DNA from: Apopatosoma sp963618495
Lineage (GTDB): Bacteria > Bacillota > Clostridia > Oscillospirales > CAG-272
DNA length: 31,296 nt
Direction: 5' to 3'
Assembly: GCA_963618495.1 (NCBI GenBank)
Contig: CAVESF010000025.1
Span: 1-31,296 of the forward strand
The position numbers were made by a program, and so were the translations under genes. Below the pieces are notes generated by a model. It made no database searches and had not been told where the DNA came from. It worked only from the letters and a program-made list of their open reading frames with translations. Shown here piece after piece: positions 8,655 through 16,629 of this stretch (the stretch's first letter is position 1; each line of letters begins with the position of its first letter).

Positions 8655-8690
8655 TAAGCTATACCTGGTCATCAAACCAAGTATAGCTTA
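8655..8690. repeat. 15-bp inverted repeat upstream of tnpV
   Basis: TAAGCTATAC-c-TGGT and its partner ACCA-a-GTATAGCTTA form a 15-bp stem with one mismatch around a 6-base loop (CATCAA). It lies 35 bases upstream of the tnpV ribosome-binding site on the - strand, so it could be a leader hairpin or the binding site of a recombination or regulatory protein. Confidence 0.6.
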
Positions 8691-8722
8691 CTTTCGTTTT
8701 AGCCAACCCCGTCTGACAGATG

Positions 8723-8761
8723 CCGTAAAATAGTTAAATTTTTGGTTTAACTGTTTTACGG
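8723..8761. repeat. 16-bp inverted repeat at the edge of the accessory island
   Basis: CCGTAAAATAGTTAAA pairs with TTTAACTGTTTTACGG around a 7-base loop; the only imperfection is T8731 opposite G8753. The RNA from the + strand would pair at every position. There is no T tract after it, so it is not a standard terminator; its place at the composition change suggests an element end or recombinase site. Confidence 0.6.
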
Positions 8762-8893
8762 ACACCCGCCATTGCCGCCCGTGTTTTTTTACGCAGAAAA
8801 GTAGTTTTCTTTCCGCGAGAAACGAGAGTGTACTTTTTACTGACAAACAGCGCAAGATAAATTTCCCCCCCGCGGATTTTTATTCTGCCGCAG

Positions 8894-8922
8894 TTGACAT
8901 GGCACGCGATTTTTGATATAAT
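8894..8922 (+). promoter_or_regulatory. Consensus sigma-70/sigma-A promoter for the membrane protein gene
   Basis: TTGACA (8894-8899), a 17-base spacer and TATAAT (8917-8922): both hexamers match the consensus perfectly. Transcription would start near 8929, giving a leader of about 30 bases before the ATG at 8959. Confidence 0.9.
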
Positions 8923-8958
8923 TTCGGTAAAGCATGATTTATTTTGGAGGGAGAGCAG

Positions 8959-9825
8959 ATGAAAAGGAAACGCAAAGGCAAGACCGGCATAACAAAGGCC
9001 ATAGACTTTTTAATCGACCTGAACTCCAAAAGAACAACAAAACTGATAATTGTTCTTCTGGAAGCCATCGGTGTGCTCACCTTTTGGCGAAATGCCGATA
9101 TTTTCTTCATGATTATCATGTTTGCCGTCTCGTGGGTACTCATTCCCTGCGTGTGCGACGATACCTCATATATCAACCTGCGTTTCGCAAAGCTGAAAAA
9201 TGACGGCAAGCTGAAAAACGGCTTTCTGCGGCAGATGAAACTCCCGCGCTTTATGCGGAAATTTTACTATGGATGCAGTTACGAGGGAGATTTTCTCTGG
9301 GTATCGTTTGTCTTTCAGACGGTTTTATATCTCTATACCGCGGCTTTTCTCGCCCTTTGCGGCGTTCTGATAACAAAGCTGATAATCGGAAGCCCTACGG
9401 AAACGATGCGTGCATATTGCCGCTTTATGCTTATTTTTGTTATCACATATATTTTTATATTTCGCCTGAGTCGCTTTGGCATAAACCTGTTTTTCAGGCG
9501 CCACGACGGAAAAGAGATAAAAAGCTACATATCAAGTAGCAAAATCGATTTCGGGGGCGACAAGGAGATAAAAAATGCGATTGCAACGGTCAATCGTCAG
9601 GTGGACATAATAAACAGTCTGAAAAAATCGGGGCTTTGCGAATACAAAAAGGGATACTGCATCAGAAAAGACAACCTGCCCGACTTCGAAAATACCGTCC
9701 GCTCCGAATATCCGAATCTCGAATACAGCATCAGCCGCCGCTCGCGGCAAATCTATATCACAATATGCGAAAAGGGCGAGGACGGCATTCTGCTCCGCGC
9801 CGCAGTAAAAAACAGCGTAAAATGA
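8959..9825 (+). CDS. Hypothetical four-helix membrane protein
   Basis: 288 residues; ATG chosen because GGAGG (8946-8950) precedes it by 8 bases, whereas an upstream TTG overlaps that site. Not recognised. The N-terminus is basic (MKRKRKGK). Hydrophobic segments lie near residues 27-43, 47-65, 114-143 and 152-178, so four membrane spans are likely with both ends inside. The last 110 residues are soluble, contain 'IKNAIATVNRQVDIINSLKKSG' style helical sequence and a mixed alpha/beta end 'LEYSISRRSRQIYITICEKGED'. It stands alone behind a perfect consensus promoter and is followed by a hairpin shared with the convergent SDR gene. The first chromosome-style gene beside the defence island; no function can be stated. 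Confidence 0.75.
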   Translation: MKRKRKGKTGITKAIDFLIDLNSKRTTKLIIVLLEAIGVLTFWRNADIFFMIIMFAVSWVLIPCVCDDTSYINLRFAKLKNDGKLKNGFLRQMKLPRFMRKFYYGCSYEGDFLWVSFVFQTVLYLYTAAFLALCGVLITKLIIGSPTETMRAYCRFMLIFVITYIFIFRLSRFGINLFFRRHDGKEIKSYISSSKIDFGGDKEIKNAIATVNRQVDIINSLKKSGLCEYKKGYCIRKDNLPDFENTVRSEYPNLEYSISRRSRQIYITICEKGEDGILLRAAVKNSVK

Positions 9826-9874
9826 AATTTTATGTCGCGTATGCACTCCGCAAAGCACACGAAACATAGGAAAA

Positions 9875-9895
9875 CAGGCGCACGATGTGCGCCTG
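9875..9895. terminator. Hairpin between convergent genes, probable bidirectional terminator
   Basis: CAGGCGCAC and GTGCGCCTG form a 9-bp stem around GAT. On the + strand it is followed by CTTAATTTTA, a loose T-rich tail. It lies between the stops of the membrane protein (9825) and the SDR gene (9903), so it can serve both. Confidence 0.65.
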
Positions 9896-9902
9896 CTTAA
9901 TT

Positions 9903-10712
9903 TTACATATACATTTTGCCTATTATCTTATTTTGCAGTCTCTGCGGGAGCAGGCGCGAAAGAAAAACAAAAAGCTTATATTTCCCGCCGACCGTACAGC
10001 GCGCGGGCATTCTTCTCTTCTCTGCTATGCGGCAGATTTTCCTTCCGACAGCATCGGCGCTCATACCGCCGCGCTCATCCTTTTCCATAGATGAAACGCT
10101 GCGCGATATCATACCGCCATAAAGCTCATCGCCCGCAAAAGTTTTTTCGCGCGCGTCGGTGAATCCTGTTTTCGCATCGCCGAGCATGACGGCGCAGACC
10201 TGAATCCCGAAAAGCGAAAGTTCATTTGAGAGCGCGAAAGCAAATGAATTCAGCGCCGCTTTGGAAGCGGAATAAAACGCCTGAAAAGGTATCGCAAAGA
10301 CAGCCGCCGCAGAGCTTGTAACTATTATCCTACCGGCTTTCTTTCCGCCATCGCCTGCGCGCAGAAGCGGAAGAGCCGATTTTATACATCTGTATACTCC
10401 GAAGAAGTTCACCTCAAAAAGCCGCTCTGCGTCTGCATTTTCGGTAAATTCCACCGCGCCCGATATACCATAGCCGGCATTGCAGACAAGCAGGTCTATA
10501 CCACCGCTCTTCTCTGCCACCTTTGCAAAAGCACCTGCGACATCGGCTTCCGAGCAGACATCGCATCGCAGACTGACAACACTGTTTTCGGGACAGCGAC
10601 TGCGGCTGAGATTATATACCGTATATCCGCGCGTGAGCAGTGCCTTTGCAGTGCCGAGCCCGATACCGCTCGAAGCCCCAGTGATAACGGCAACTTTCTT
10701 TTCGTTTTCCAT
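9903..10712 (-). CDS. SDR-family NAD(P)-dependent oxidoreductase, coupled to uxuA
   Basis: 269 residues, a classical short-chain dehydrogenase: cofactor motif 'TGASSGIG' (11-18), 'NAG' (78-80), catalytic Ser at 133-134 ('VTSSAA') and YxxxK at Y147/K151 ('YSASK'). All catalytic residues are present, so it should be active. It starts 2 bases after the uxuA stop with only a weak GAGAAG site, so translation probably depends on uxuA. In Bacillus-type hexuronate operons the fructuronate reductase (UxuB) next to UxuA is an SDR enzyme, which makes that role possible here. The sequence, however, reads like a general classical SDR, and no substrate can be deduced; 'GDAKTGF' replaces the usual PG motif after the active site. 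Confidence 0.85.
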   Translation of the reverse strand: MENEKKVAVITGASSGIGLGTAKALLTRGYTVYNLSRSRCPENSVVSLRCDVCSEADVAGAFAKVAEKSGGIDLLVCNAGYGISGAVEFTENADAERLFEVNFFGVYRCIKSALPLLRAGDGGKKAGRIIVTSSAAAVFAIPFQAFYSASKAALNSFAFALSNELSLFGIQVCAVMLGDAKTGFTDAREKTFAGDELYGGMISRSVSSMEKDERGGMSADAVGRKICRIAEKRRMPARCTVGGKYKLFVFLSRLLPQRLQNKIIGKMYM

Positions 10713-10714
10713 GA

Positions 10715-11752
10715 TTATTTCAGCTTCTCGAGCGTCTCCCAGATGCCAGCCATATACATGGCGCCGAGCGCTCTGTCATAGAGACCGTAGCCGGGCTTGC
10801 CCTGCTCGCCCCATATCATTCTGCCGTGGTCGGGACGCAGATATCCGTCGAAACCGACATCATGATAAGCTTTCAGTATCTCGACGACATCGAGCGAGCC
10901 GCAGGGAGAATAATGTCCGCTCTCTTCAAAGCCGCCGTCATCGAGAATCTTTATATTGCGCACATGCGCAAAATGGATTCTTCCCATAGCACCGTATTTG
11001 CGCACCATCGCGGTATAATCGTTTGCCTTTGTGCAGCCGAGGCTTCCGCTGCAAAGCGTGAGACCGTGATGCTTGTCGTCATAGAGCGAGAGGAAGCGGT
11101 CGATATTCTTTTCGCAGGTGATTATTCTCGGTATACCGAAAATAGACCACGGCGGGTCATCCGGATGTATCGCCATATTGACATTATACTCCACGGCAAC
11201 AGGCATTATTTCCTTAATGAAATATTCAAGATTCTGCCAGAGTCCCTCTTCGCCGAGCTCTTTATATGCATCGATAAGCTCCTTAATCTCCGAGGGAGAA
11301 TAAGAAGCATCCCAGCCGGGCAGGGTGAGCTTGGTTGGGTCCATCTTCGCTACATCCTCGATGTGATATACGAGTGCCGTTGAACCGTCGGGGAGCGGCT
11401 GGTCGAGACGCGAGCGAGTCCAGTCGAAAACAGGCATGAAATTATAGCATACGCATTTCACTCCCGCCTCGGCAACGCGACGGATATTTTCCTTATAATT
11501 ATCTATATACTCCTGATAATTGCCGCGGCGGAGCTTTATATCCTCATGAACGGGAATGCTCTCGATAACCTCCATTTCAAGTCCCTTGTCATTGCAGAGC
11601 TTTTTCAGGCGGGCTATGCTTTCGCGCGGCCATACCTTGCCGGGAGCCACATCGTAAACCGCTGTGACCGTTCCCGTGACGCACGGGATCTGTCTGATTT
11701 TGTCAAGTGTAACGGGGTCGTCCTCCCCATACCATCTGAATGTGATTTTCAA
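10715..11752 (-). CDS. uxuA: Mannonate dehydratase
   Basis: 345 residues from a TTG start at 11752. This start gives 'KITFRWYGEDDPVTLDKIRQIP', the usual beginning of UxuA, and has AAGGAG (11763-11768) upstream; the longer frame to 11935 would add 61 residues foreign to the family. UxuA dehydrates D-mannonate to 2-keto-3-deoxygluconate in hexuronate (glucuronate/galacturonate) catabolism and needs a divalent metal. Family signatures include 'HPDDPPWSIFGIPRI', 'TLCSGSLG', 'IHFAHVRNI' and 'RPDHGRMIWGE', which carry the metal-binding His, Cys and Asp. It is the first gene of a two-gene unit with the SDR oxidoreductase. The length fits the Firmicute form (about 350-360) rather than the 394-residue E. 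coli form. Confidence 0.93.
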   Translation of the reverse strand: MKITFRWYGEDDPVTLDKIRQIPCVTGTVTAVYDVAPGKVWPRESIARLKKLCNDKGLEMEVIESIPVHEDIKLRRGNYQEYIDNYKENIRRVAEAGVKCVCYNFMPVFDWTRSRLDQPLPDGSTALVYHIEDVAKMDPTKLTLPGWDASYSPSEIKELIDAYKELGEEGLWQNLEYFIKEIMPVAVEYNVNMAIHPDDPPWSIFGIPRIITCEKNIDRFLSLYDDKHHGLTLCSGSLGCTKANDYTAMVRKYGAMGRIHFAHVRNIKILDDGGFEESGHYSPCGSLDVVEILKAYHDVGFDGYLRPDHGRMIWGEQGKPGYGLYDRALGAMYMAGIWETLEKLK

Positions 11753-11762
11753 ATTCTGTATA

Positions 11763-11768
11763 CTCCTT
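11763..11768 (-). promoter_or_regulatory. Ribosome-binding site that fixes the TTG start of uxuA
   Basis: AAGGAG on the - strand, 10 bases upstream of TTG at 11752. It supports the short start over upstream codons, none of which has a comparable site. Confidence 0.75.
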
Positions 11769-11786
11769 TCCGAATAATACATAATA

Positions 11787-11815
11787 AGATTATTATAAAA
11801 GTGCCGATTTGTCAA
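11787..11815 (-). promoter_or_regulatory. Promoter of the uxuA-SDR unit
   Basis: On the - strand TTGACA (11815-11810), a 17-base spacer and TAATCT (11792-11787). Start of transcription near 11780, leaving a short leader of about 28 bases. Its presence downstream of the long-frame start codons further supports the TTG start at 11752. Confidence 0.8.
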
Positions 11816-11978
11816 GACTTTTTCCCGCAAAAAACGAGACAAAAAAATTTTTTTCGCTTTTTTGAAATATTTGTGAGAAAAAAACGATATGCTTTCGACT
11901 AATAAACGTAAATCGCGATAAAAAGCGAAAATCAAATATCAAAAATGAAAGTCCAAAAGGCTTTCGGGAGGTTTCAAA

Positions 11979-12632
11979 ATGAAAAAAATCATATCACTTC
12001 TTCTTATCGTAGGTATGCTTGCGGCAGTACTCGCTTCCTGCGGCAACTCAGATCAGAATAACACAACGGAAAGCAGCGGCACTCCCGCTTCCGCCGAAAC
12101 GACAGAATCTACCACGACAGGCAAGCCCGAGGAAGTAAAAAACACGGACTACAGCGTGGAGGACCTGATGAACAAGGTCATCGAAAACATCGGCGGCAAG
12201 ATAATGACAATCGACGAATACGACGGCTCCGAATTTGAGATAATGGTGACAGGACCCACACACTTCAGCGTGAGCAATGCAAACGAAGGCAAGTATTACA
12301 GCGGCATCTCCGAGAGCGCTTCCCTCGTCGAGGACGACGCGGTATGGAACGAAAACGCCATGATGGGCGGCGCACCTTTCTCCATGGTTATAGTAAAACT
12401 CAAGGATGCAAAAGACGGCGACACGGTTAAAAACGAAGTATTTGGCGGCGTAAACATGAGGAAGTGGGTCTGCCGCAATGCAGACTACCTCATAACGGTA
12501 AACAACGGCAATTATGTTCTCATGGTCATGTGTTCCAAAGATACCTGCGAAAAGATTGCAGACGCCTTTGACTCCGTTCTCGAAGAAAAGTCCGGAACGC
12601 GCCTCGAAAAAGAATTTGAAATTGATTTTTAA
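11979..12632 (+). CDS. Lipoprotein, DUF4358-like
   Basis: 217 residues. A signal peptide with lipobox 'LASC' (Cys21 becomes the lipidated N-terminus) is followed by a Ser/Thr-rich linker (about 22-50) and a globular domain. That domain shows the pattern I associate with DUF4358: 'VEDLMNKVIENIGG', then 'FSMVIVKLKDAKDGD', then 'NGNYVLMVMCSKDTCEKIADAFDSVL'. The ATG follows GGGAGG (11966-11971), itself just after a small hairpin (11947-11965). It is the first gene of an operon with the MBOAT acyltransferase and DHHW protein, so it is probably an extracytoplasmic partner in acylation of a cell-surface polymer. The domain name is from memory and the function inferred from context. Confidence 0.8.
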   Translation: MKKIISLLLIVGMLAAVLASCGNSDQNNTTESSGTPASAETTESTTTGKPEEVKNTDYSVEDLMNKVIENIGGKIMTIDEYDGSEFEIMVTGPTHFSVSNANEGKYYSGISESASLVEDDAVWNENAMMGGAPFSMVIVKLKDAKDGDTVKNEVFGGVNMRKWVCRNADYLITVNNGNYVLMVMCSKDTCEKIADAFDSVLEEKSGTRLEKEFEIDF

Positions 12633-12659
12633 ACAGCAATTCAGAAAGGTTAAAAGAAA

Positions 12660-14075
12660 ATGGTCTTTTCAAGCTTACCTTTTCTCTATTATTTTCTGCC
12701 CGCGGTGCTTCTGCTCTATTTCGTAGCCCCGCGCAAAATAAAAAATTATGTACTTCTCGCTTTCAGCTTGTTCTTCTATTTCTACGGCGAAAAAAAGCTC
12801 GTATTTCTCATGGTATTCACGGCGATGTGGGATTATCTCTGCTCGCTCTCCATAGATTTCTTCCGTCGCAGAAATAATAAGGTCATGCCGAAAGTATCGC
12901 TTGTCCTGTCGCTACTCGTCGATCTGGGACTGCTCTGCTACTTCAAGTATACCGACTTCTTCATTTCAAATATAAATGCGCTCGTGGGAACAAACATTCC
13001 GCTCCTCAAGGTAGCTCTTCCTATCGGCATCAGCTTCTATACATTCCAGAGCCTGAGCTATACCATAGATGTATACCGAGGAAATGTCCCCGTTCAGAAA
13101 AATCCATTCACATACGCCACTTATCTTACGCTCTTTCCTCAGCTCGTGGCAGGTCCTATCGTCCGCTACTCGACTGTCGTCAATGAGCTTGAAAACAGAA
13201 AGCATTCCTTTGAAAAATTCTCGCAGGGCGCATTCCGCTTCTGCACAGGTCTGGCAAAAAAAGTTCTCATCGCAAATGTCATAGGCGAATTCTGCTCCAA
13301 GTTCTCCTCCATCGGGGAGAAAACAGTAGTCCTCTATTGGTTCTATGCGATAGCATACAGCCTGCAGATTTATTTCGATTTCTCGGGCTACAGCGATATG
13401 GCTATAGGTCTGGGCAAGATATTCGGCTTTGAATTCTGCGAAAACTTCAATTATCCCTACATTTCAAAAACAATCTCCGAATTCTGGCGCCGCTGGCATA
13501 TGTCGCTGGGCAGCTGGTTCCGCGATTATATCTATATCCCGCTCGGCGGCAACCGCGTGAAGTTCGGCAGATGGATATTCAATATATTCGTAGTATGGTT
13601 TGTCACGGGCTTCTGGCACGGTGCCGGATGGAACTTCATAGTATGGGGTCTCTTCTTCGGCGTACTGCTTGTGCTTGAAAAGCTCTTCCTCAAAAAATGG
13701 CTCGATAAGATTCCCGCCGTATTCTCGCATATATATGTGCTCCTCGCCGTGATGATAAGCTTTGTCATCTTCTCAAGCAAGGATAATCTCGGCGGATTCA
13801 CGCAGGGTCTCCGGCATATCGGAGCCATGTTCGGCGGTGCGGGCGTAAAATTCTGCTCCTTTGAAACACTCTATTATCTGCGCGACTATGCAGTCGTACT
13901 CCTTGCGGGTATCATCGGTTCCACTCCGCTTGTAAGAGATACGGCAAAAAAGCTCTGCGAAAAATGGAAGCCTATCGAATATGCCGCTCCTTTCATCGTA
14001 GCCGGCATACTGATAATCTGCACGGGCGAACTTGTTGATTCCACCTTCAACCCGTTCCTCTACTTCAATTTCTGA
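12660..14075 (+). CDS. MBOAT-family membrane O-acyltransferase (AlgI/DltB-like)
   Basis: 471 residues, polytopic, beginning 'MVFSSLPFLYYFLPAVLLLY' as AlgI-type proteins do. Conserved features: 'FPQLVAGPIVRY' (159-170), 'FSGYSDMAIGLG' (241-252), 'SEFWRRWHMSLGSWFRDYIY' (273-292) with H280, and 'VTGFWHGAGWNF' (315-326) with the presumed catalytic H320. Such proteins pass acyl groups (often acetyl) across the membrane to surface polysaccharides or teichoic acids. It is followed after 12 bases by a DHHW/AlgX-like protein, the usual partner that completes O-acetylation outside the cell. No dlt genes are nearby, so a polysaccharide acceptor is more likely than D-alanylation. The acceptor itself is unknown. 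Confidence 0.93.
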   Translation: MVFSSLPFLYYFLPAVLLLYFVAPRKIKNYVLLAFSLFFYFYGEKKLVFLMVFTAMWDYLCSLSIDFFRRRNNKVMPKVSLVLSLLVDLGLLCYFKYTDFFISNINALVGTNIPLLKVALPIGISFYTFQSLSYTIDVYRGNVPVQKNPFTYATYLTLFPQLVAGPIVRYSTVVNELENRKHSFEKFSQGAFRFCTGLAKKVLIANVIGEFCSKFSSIGEKTVVLYWFYAIAYSLQIYFDFSGYSDMAIGLGKIFGFEFCENFNYPYISKTISEFWRRWHMSLGSWFRDYIYIPLGGNRVKFGRWIFNIFVVWFVTGFWHGAGWNFIVWGLFFGVLLVLEKLFLKKWLDKIPAVFSHIYVLLAVMISFVIFSSKDNLGGFTQGLRHIGAMFGGAGVKFCSFETLYYLRDYAVVLLAGIIGSTPLVRDTAKKLCEKWKPIEYAAPFIVAGILIICTGELVDSTFNPFLYFNF

Positions 14076-14087
14076 GGAGGCAAATAT

Positions 14088-15206
14088 ATGAAATGTACAA
14101 AAGTAAAAAATATAATAACCTCCATGGTCTTTCTGCTGATAATCGGCGTCCTCTCGATATCGTGCCTTTTTCATGAGGCAAAGGACTATTCTGAATCGGA
14201 GAGAAGAAAACTCGAGCAGTTTCCCTCTCTGACACTCGCAAATGTGCTATCGGGCGATTTCTTCAAGAAATTCGAGACATATGCCGCAGACCAGTTTCCC
14301 ATGCGTGAGGGCTTCCGCAGCATCAAGTCCGTTTCCCGCTTCTATCTGCTCGGCAGACAGGAAAATAACGGCATCTATATCTCAAACGGTGTCGCCGTAA
14401 AGAAAGAAACCGAGATAAACAGTGACCGCGTAGCGTCAAATGTGAAGCTCTGGCAGAGCATATGCGATAAATATTTCTCCGACGCCAATATCTATTACAG
14501 CGTGATACCCGACAAAAACTATTACGCTTCGGGAAATAAATATCCGCATTACGATTACAATGAATTCATGAAAATCGTTTCTTCAAACGCTCCGAAGAAC
14601 TCGCAGTATATCAATATCTTCGATAATCTCACCATTTCCGATTTCTACAGCACTGATATCCACTGGAAGCAGGAAAATATCTACGGCATCGCCGATAAGA
14701 TAGCAAGCGCCATAGGCGCAAAGATTGATTCCAAGGACAGCTACCGCATGGAAAATCTCGGCGATTTCTACGGTGTTTATTACGGGCAGAGCGCACTTCC
14801 TCTCTCTCCCGATAAACTCAATGTGCTGAAAAACAACACCACAGACTGCGCAAAGGTTTATCTCTACGGCTATAAGGACGGCAAATTTGTAAAGGATGAA
14901 ACCGTGGTTTACAATCCCGCCGACCTTACATCAAATGACAGATACGACATCTTCCTTTCGGGACCCGAATCGCTCGTTGAAATAGAGAATCCGAATAATA
15001 AAAACGGCAAGACGCTCTTTGTCTTCCGCGATTCGTTCGGTTCTTCGCTTTCTCCCCTGCTCAGCTCGGGTTATGAGCGCGTAGTTCTCGTAGATACAAG
15101 ATATATGGCAAGCTCGCTCCTCGCTCAGATAGGCGTGAACACTAAAGCAACCGATGTCCTCTTCATCTACACAACCACAACTCTCAACGATACAATAATG
15201 AGATAA
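14088..15206 (+). CDS. DHHW-family extracellular protein (AlgX/AlgJ-like, SGNH-type fold)
   Basis: 372 residues. One N-terminal membrane anchor (about 9-28) leads to an extracytoplasmic domain. 'SERRKLEQFPSLTL' and 'FFKKFETYAADQFPMREGFR' are typical of the DHHW family. The signature appears as 'DIHW' (D190, H192) and the nucleophile region as 'FRDSFG' with S316; Asp, His and Ser together fit the AlgX/AlgJ-type catalytic triad. The protein probably takes the acyl group delivered by the MBOAT protein and places it on the acceptor. The gene starts 12 bases after the MBOAT gene behind GAGGAGG, and is closed by a strong terminator. The His-to-Ile change in DHHW is outside the expected catalytic pair. 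Confidence 0.88.
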   Translation: MKCTKVKNIITSMVFLLIIGVLSISCLFHEAKDYSESERRKLEQFPSLTLANVLSGDFFKKFETYAADQFPMREGFRSIKSVSRFYLLGRQENNGIYISNGVAVKKETEINSDRVASNVKLWQSICDKYFSDANIYYSVIPDKNYYASGNKYPHYDYNEFMKIVSSNAPKNSQYINIFDNLTISDFYSTDIHWKQENIYGIADKIASAIGAKIDSKDSYRMENLGDFYGVYYGQSALPLSPDKLNVLKNNTTDCAKVYLYGYKDGKFVKDETVVYNPADLTSNDRYDIFLSGPESLVEIENPNNKNGKTLFVFRDSFGSSLSPLLSSGYERVVLVDTRYMASSLLAQIGVNTKATDVLFIYTTTTLNDTIMR

Positions 15207-15221
15207 TTTATATCAGCGTAT

Positions 15222-15267
15222 AAACAGTACAGGCGCACGGCTTTTGCCGTACGCCTGTACTGTTTTT
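15222..15267. terminator. Strong bidirectional terminator between the DHHW gene and metK
   Basis: A 19-bp stem with one mismatch (AAACAGTACAGGCG-c-ACGG pairing with CCGT-a-CGCCTGTACTGTTT) and a 6-base loop. On the + strand it ends in TTTTT; on the - strand the end is TTTAT. It lies between two convergent stops. Confidence 0.9.
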
Positions 15268-15270
15268 AAC

Positions 15271-16452
15271 TTATTTGACCTTTTCGAGCAGCTTGTCTGC
15301 TATATCAATCTTTTCCCATCTTACGCCGAGTTCTTCTCTGCCGAAGTGACCGAAAGCGGAAAGCTCACGGTAGATAGGCGCGCGAAGTCCGAAATAATCG
15401 ATTATCGCCGCAGGACGCAGGTCTACCACCTCGGAGACAGCCGCCGCTATCTTGTCATCCGCGCAGATTCCCGTTCCGAATGTGTTTACGTTCACGCAGA
15501 GAGGCTTTGCCACTCCTATAGCATATGCTATCTGCACCTCGCATTTCTTTGCGATGCCTGCCGCCACGATGTTTTTCGCGATGTATCTTGCGGCATAGCA
15601 GGCGCTTCTGTCAACCTTTGTCGGGTCTTTTCCCGAGAAAGCGCCACCGCCGTGTCTGCCGTAGCCGCCGTATGTATCAACGATTATTTTACGTCCCGTG
15701 AGTCCGCTGTCGCCATCGGGACCGCCGATAACAAATCTGCCCGTCGGATTTACAAAAATCTCGGTCTTGTCATCGATATATTTTGCGGGAACAACAGGCT
15801 CTATCACATACTTTATGATGTCGCGGCGAATCTGCTCAAGCGAAACATACGCGCTGTGCTGAGAGGAAACGACGATATTTGCAAGGCGGATAACCTTGTC
15901 GCCCTCGTATTCCACAGTCACCTGCGTCTTGCCGTCGGGACGGAGATAAGGCAGAGCGCCGTTCTTTCTCACCTCGGTGAGTTTTCTCGAAAGCTCGTTT
16001 GCCAGCACATAGCCGAAAGGCATATAGCACGGCGTTTCATCGCAGGCAAAGCCGAACATCATTCCCTGGTCTCCCGCGCCTGTCTTTTCATATACACTGT
16101 CGTCACCCTCCTTTGCCTCTAGCGAATTATCCACTCCGAGCGCGATATCGGGCGACTGCTTGTGAATCTTGTTTATAACCGTGCAGGTGTCGGCGCAAAA
16201 GCCGCAATCGGGATAGATATAGCCTATCTCGCGCACAGCCTCGCGGACTATTTTCTCTATGTCGATGTCCGCACTCGTCGTAATCTCGCCCATGACCATC
16301 ACGAGATCGGTCGTAGCGCAGGTCTCGCAAGCTACGCGAGCCATCGGGTCAACAGCATAAATAGCGTCAAGCACGCTGTCGGAAATCCTGTCGCAGACCT
16401 TGTCGGGATGACCCGGGGTCACGGATTCCGTAGCAAAAAATTTTCTCTCCAT
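15271..16452 (-). CDS. metK: S-adenosylmethionine synthetase
   Basis: 393 residues, the usual length. It makes SAM from ATP and methionine. The N-terminal 'ESVTPGHPDKVCDRISDSVLDA' (9-30) contains the ATP-binding His and metal-binding Asp; 'GAGDQG' (125-130), 'GGPDGDSGLTGRK' (243-255) and 'GGGAFSGKD' (268-276, the P-loop-like signature) are all intact. The cytosolic enzyme works as a tetramer and needs Mg and K ions. ATG follows GAAGAGGAA. The gene stands alone between a SAM-I riboswitch and a bidirectional terminator. SAM from this enzyme would be the methyl donor for the type IIB methylase in the same window, though that is only a metabolic link. Confidence 0.98.
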   Translation of the reverse strand: MERKFFATESVTPGHPDKVCDRISDSVLDAIYAVDPMARVACETCATTDLVMVMGEITTSADIDIEKIVREAVREIGYIYPDCGFCADTCTVINKIHKQSPDIALGVDNSLEAKEGDDSVYEKTGAGDQGMMFGFACDETPCYMPFGYVLANELSRKLTEVRKNGALPYLRPDGKTQVTVEYEGDKVIRLANIVVSSQHSAYVSLEQIRRDIIKYVIEPVVPAKYIDDKTEIFVNPTGRFVIGGPDGDSGLTGRKIIVDTYGGYGRHGGGAFSGKDPTKVDRSACYAARYIAKNIVAAGIAKKCEVQIAYAIGVAKPLCVNVNTFGTGICADDKIAAAVSEVVDLRPAAIIDYFGLRAPIYRELSAFGHFGREELGVRWEKIDIADKLLEKVK

Positions 16453-16490
16453 TCTACATTCCTCTTCGTTTTTATTTTCGTCTTATACAT

Positions 16491-16521
16491 AAAAAAAGCC
16501 CTCGGGTTATCCCCCGAGGGC
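16491..16521 (-). terminator. Riboswitch-controlled terminator before metK
   Basis: GCCCTCGGG / CCCGAGGGC form a 9-bp stem with a 6-base loop, followed on the - strand by seven T. It lies between the SAM-I aptamer and the metK start, so high SAM should stop transcription here. Confidence 0.93.
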
Positions 16522-16540
16522 GAGCATATCATACTCTTTG

Positions 16541-16621
16541 CTCATCTATCGGGAATTGGCACCTTGTAAAAAACAGGTTGCCGGGCTTCATCGGGCCAGT
16601 CCCTCCGCCACTCTTGATAAG
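16541..16621 (-). promoter_or_regulatory. SAM-I (S-box) riboswitch aptamer controlling metK
   Basis: On the - strand the aptamer opens with CTTATC (16621-16616) and closes with GATGAG (16546-16541), which pair with one G-U to make P1. Between them are the conserved S-box blocks: 'AGAGTGGCGGAGGGACTGG' (kink-turn side of P2), 'CCCGATGAAGCCCGGCAACC' and 'GGTGCCAATTCC' closing P3. With the promoter upstream and terminator downstream it is a complete transcriptional OFF switch responding to SAM, as expected for metK. Confidence 0.95.
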
Positions 16622-16629
16622 ACTATATA

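Larger units (their letters stand above)
8623..8893. other. Non-coding junction between the accessory island and chromosome-style genes
   Basis: About 270 bases with no supported gene. It holds the leader side of tnpV, two strong hairpins (8655-8690 and 8723-8761), a weaker one (AGAAAA/TTTTCT, 8795-8810) and a run of C at about 8865-8871. Base composition changes from A+T-rich on the left to the more G+C-rich style of the rest here, so an element end or attachment site would be expected in this stretch. No tRNA gene or recombinase is present in it. Confidence 0.5.
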
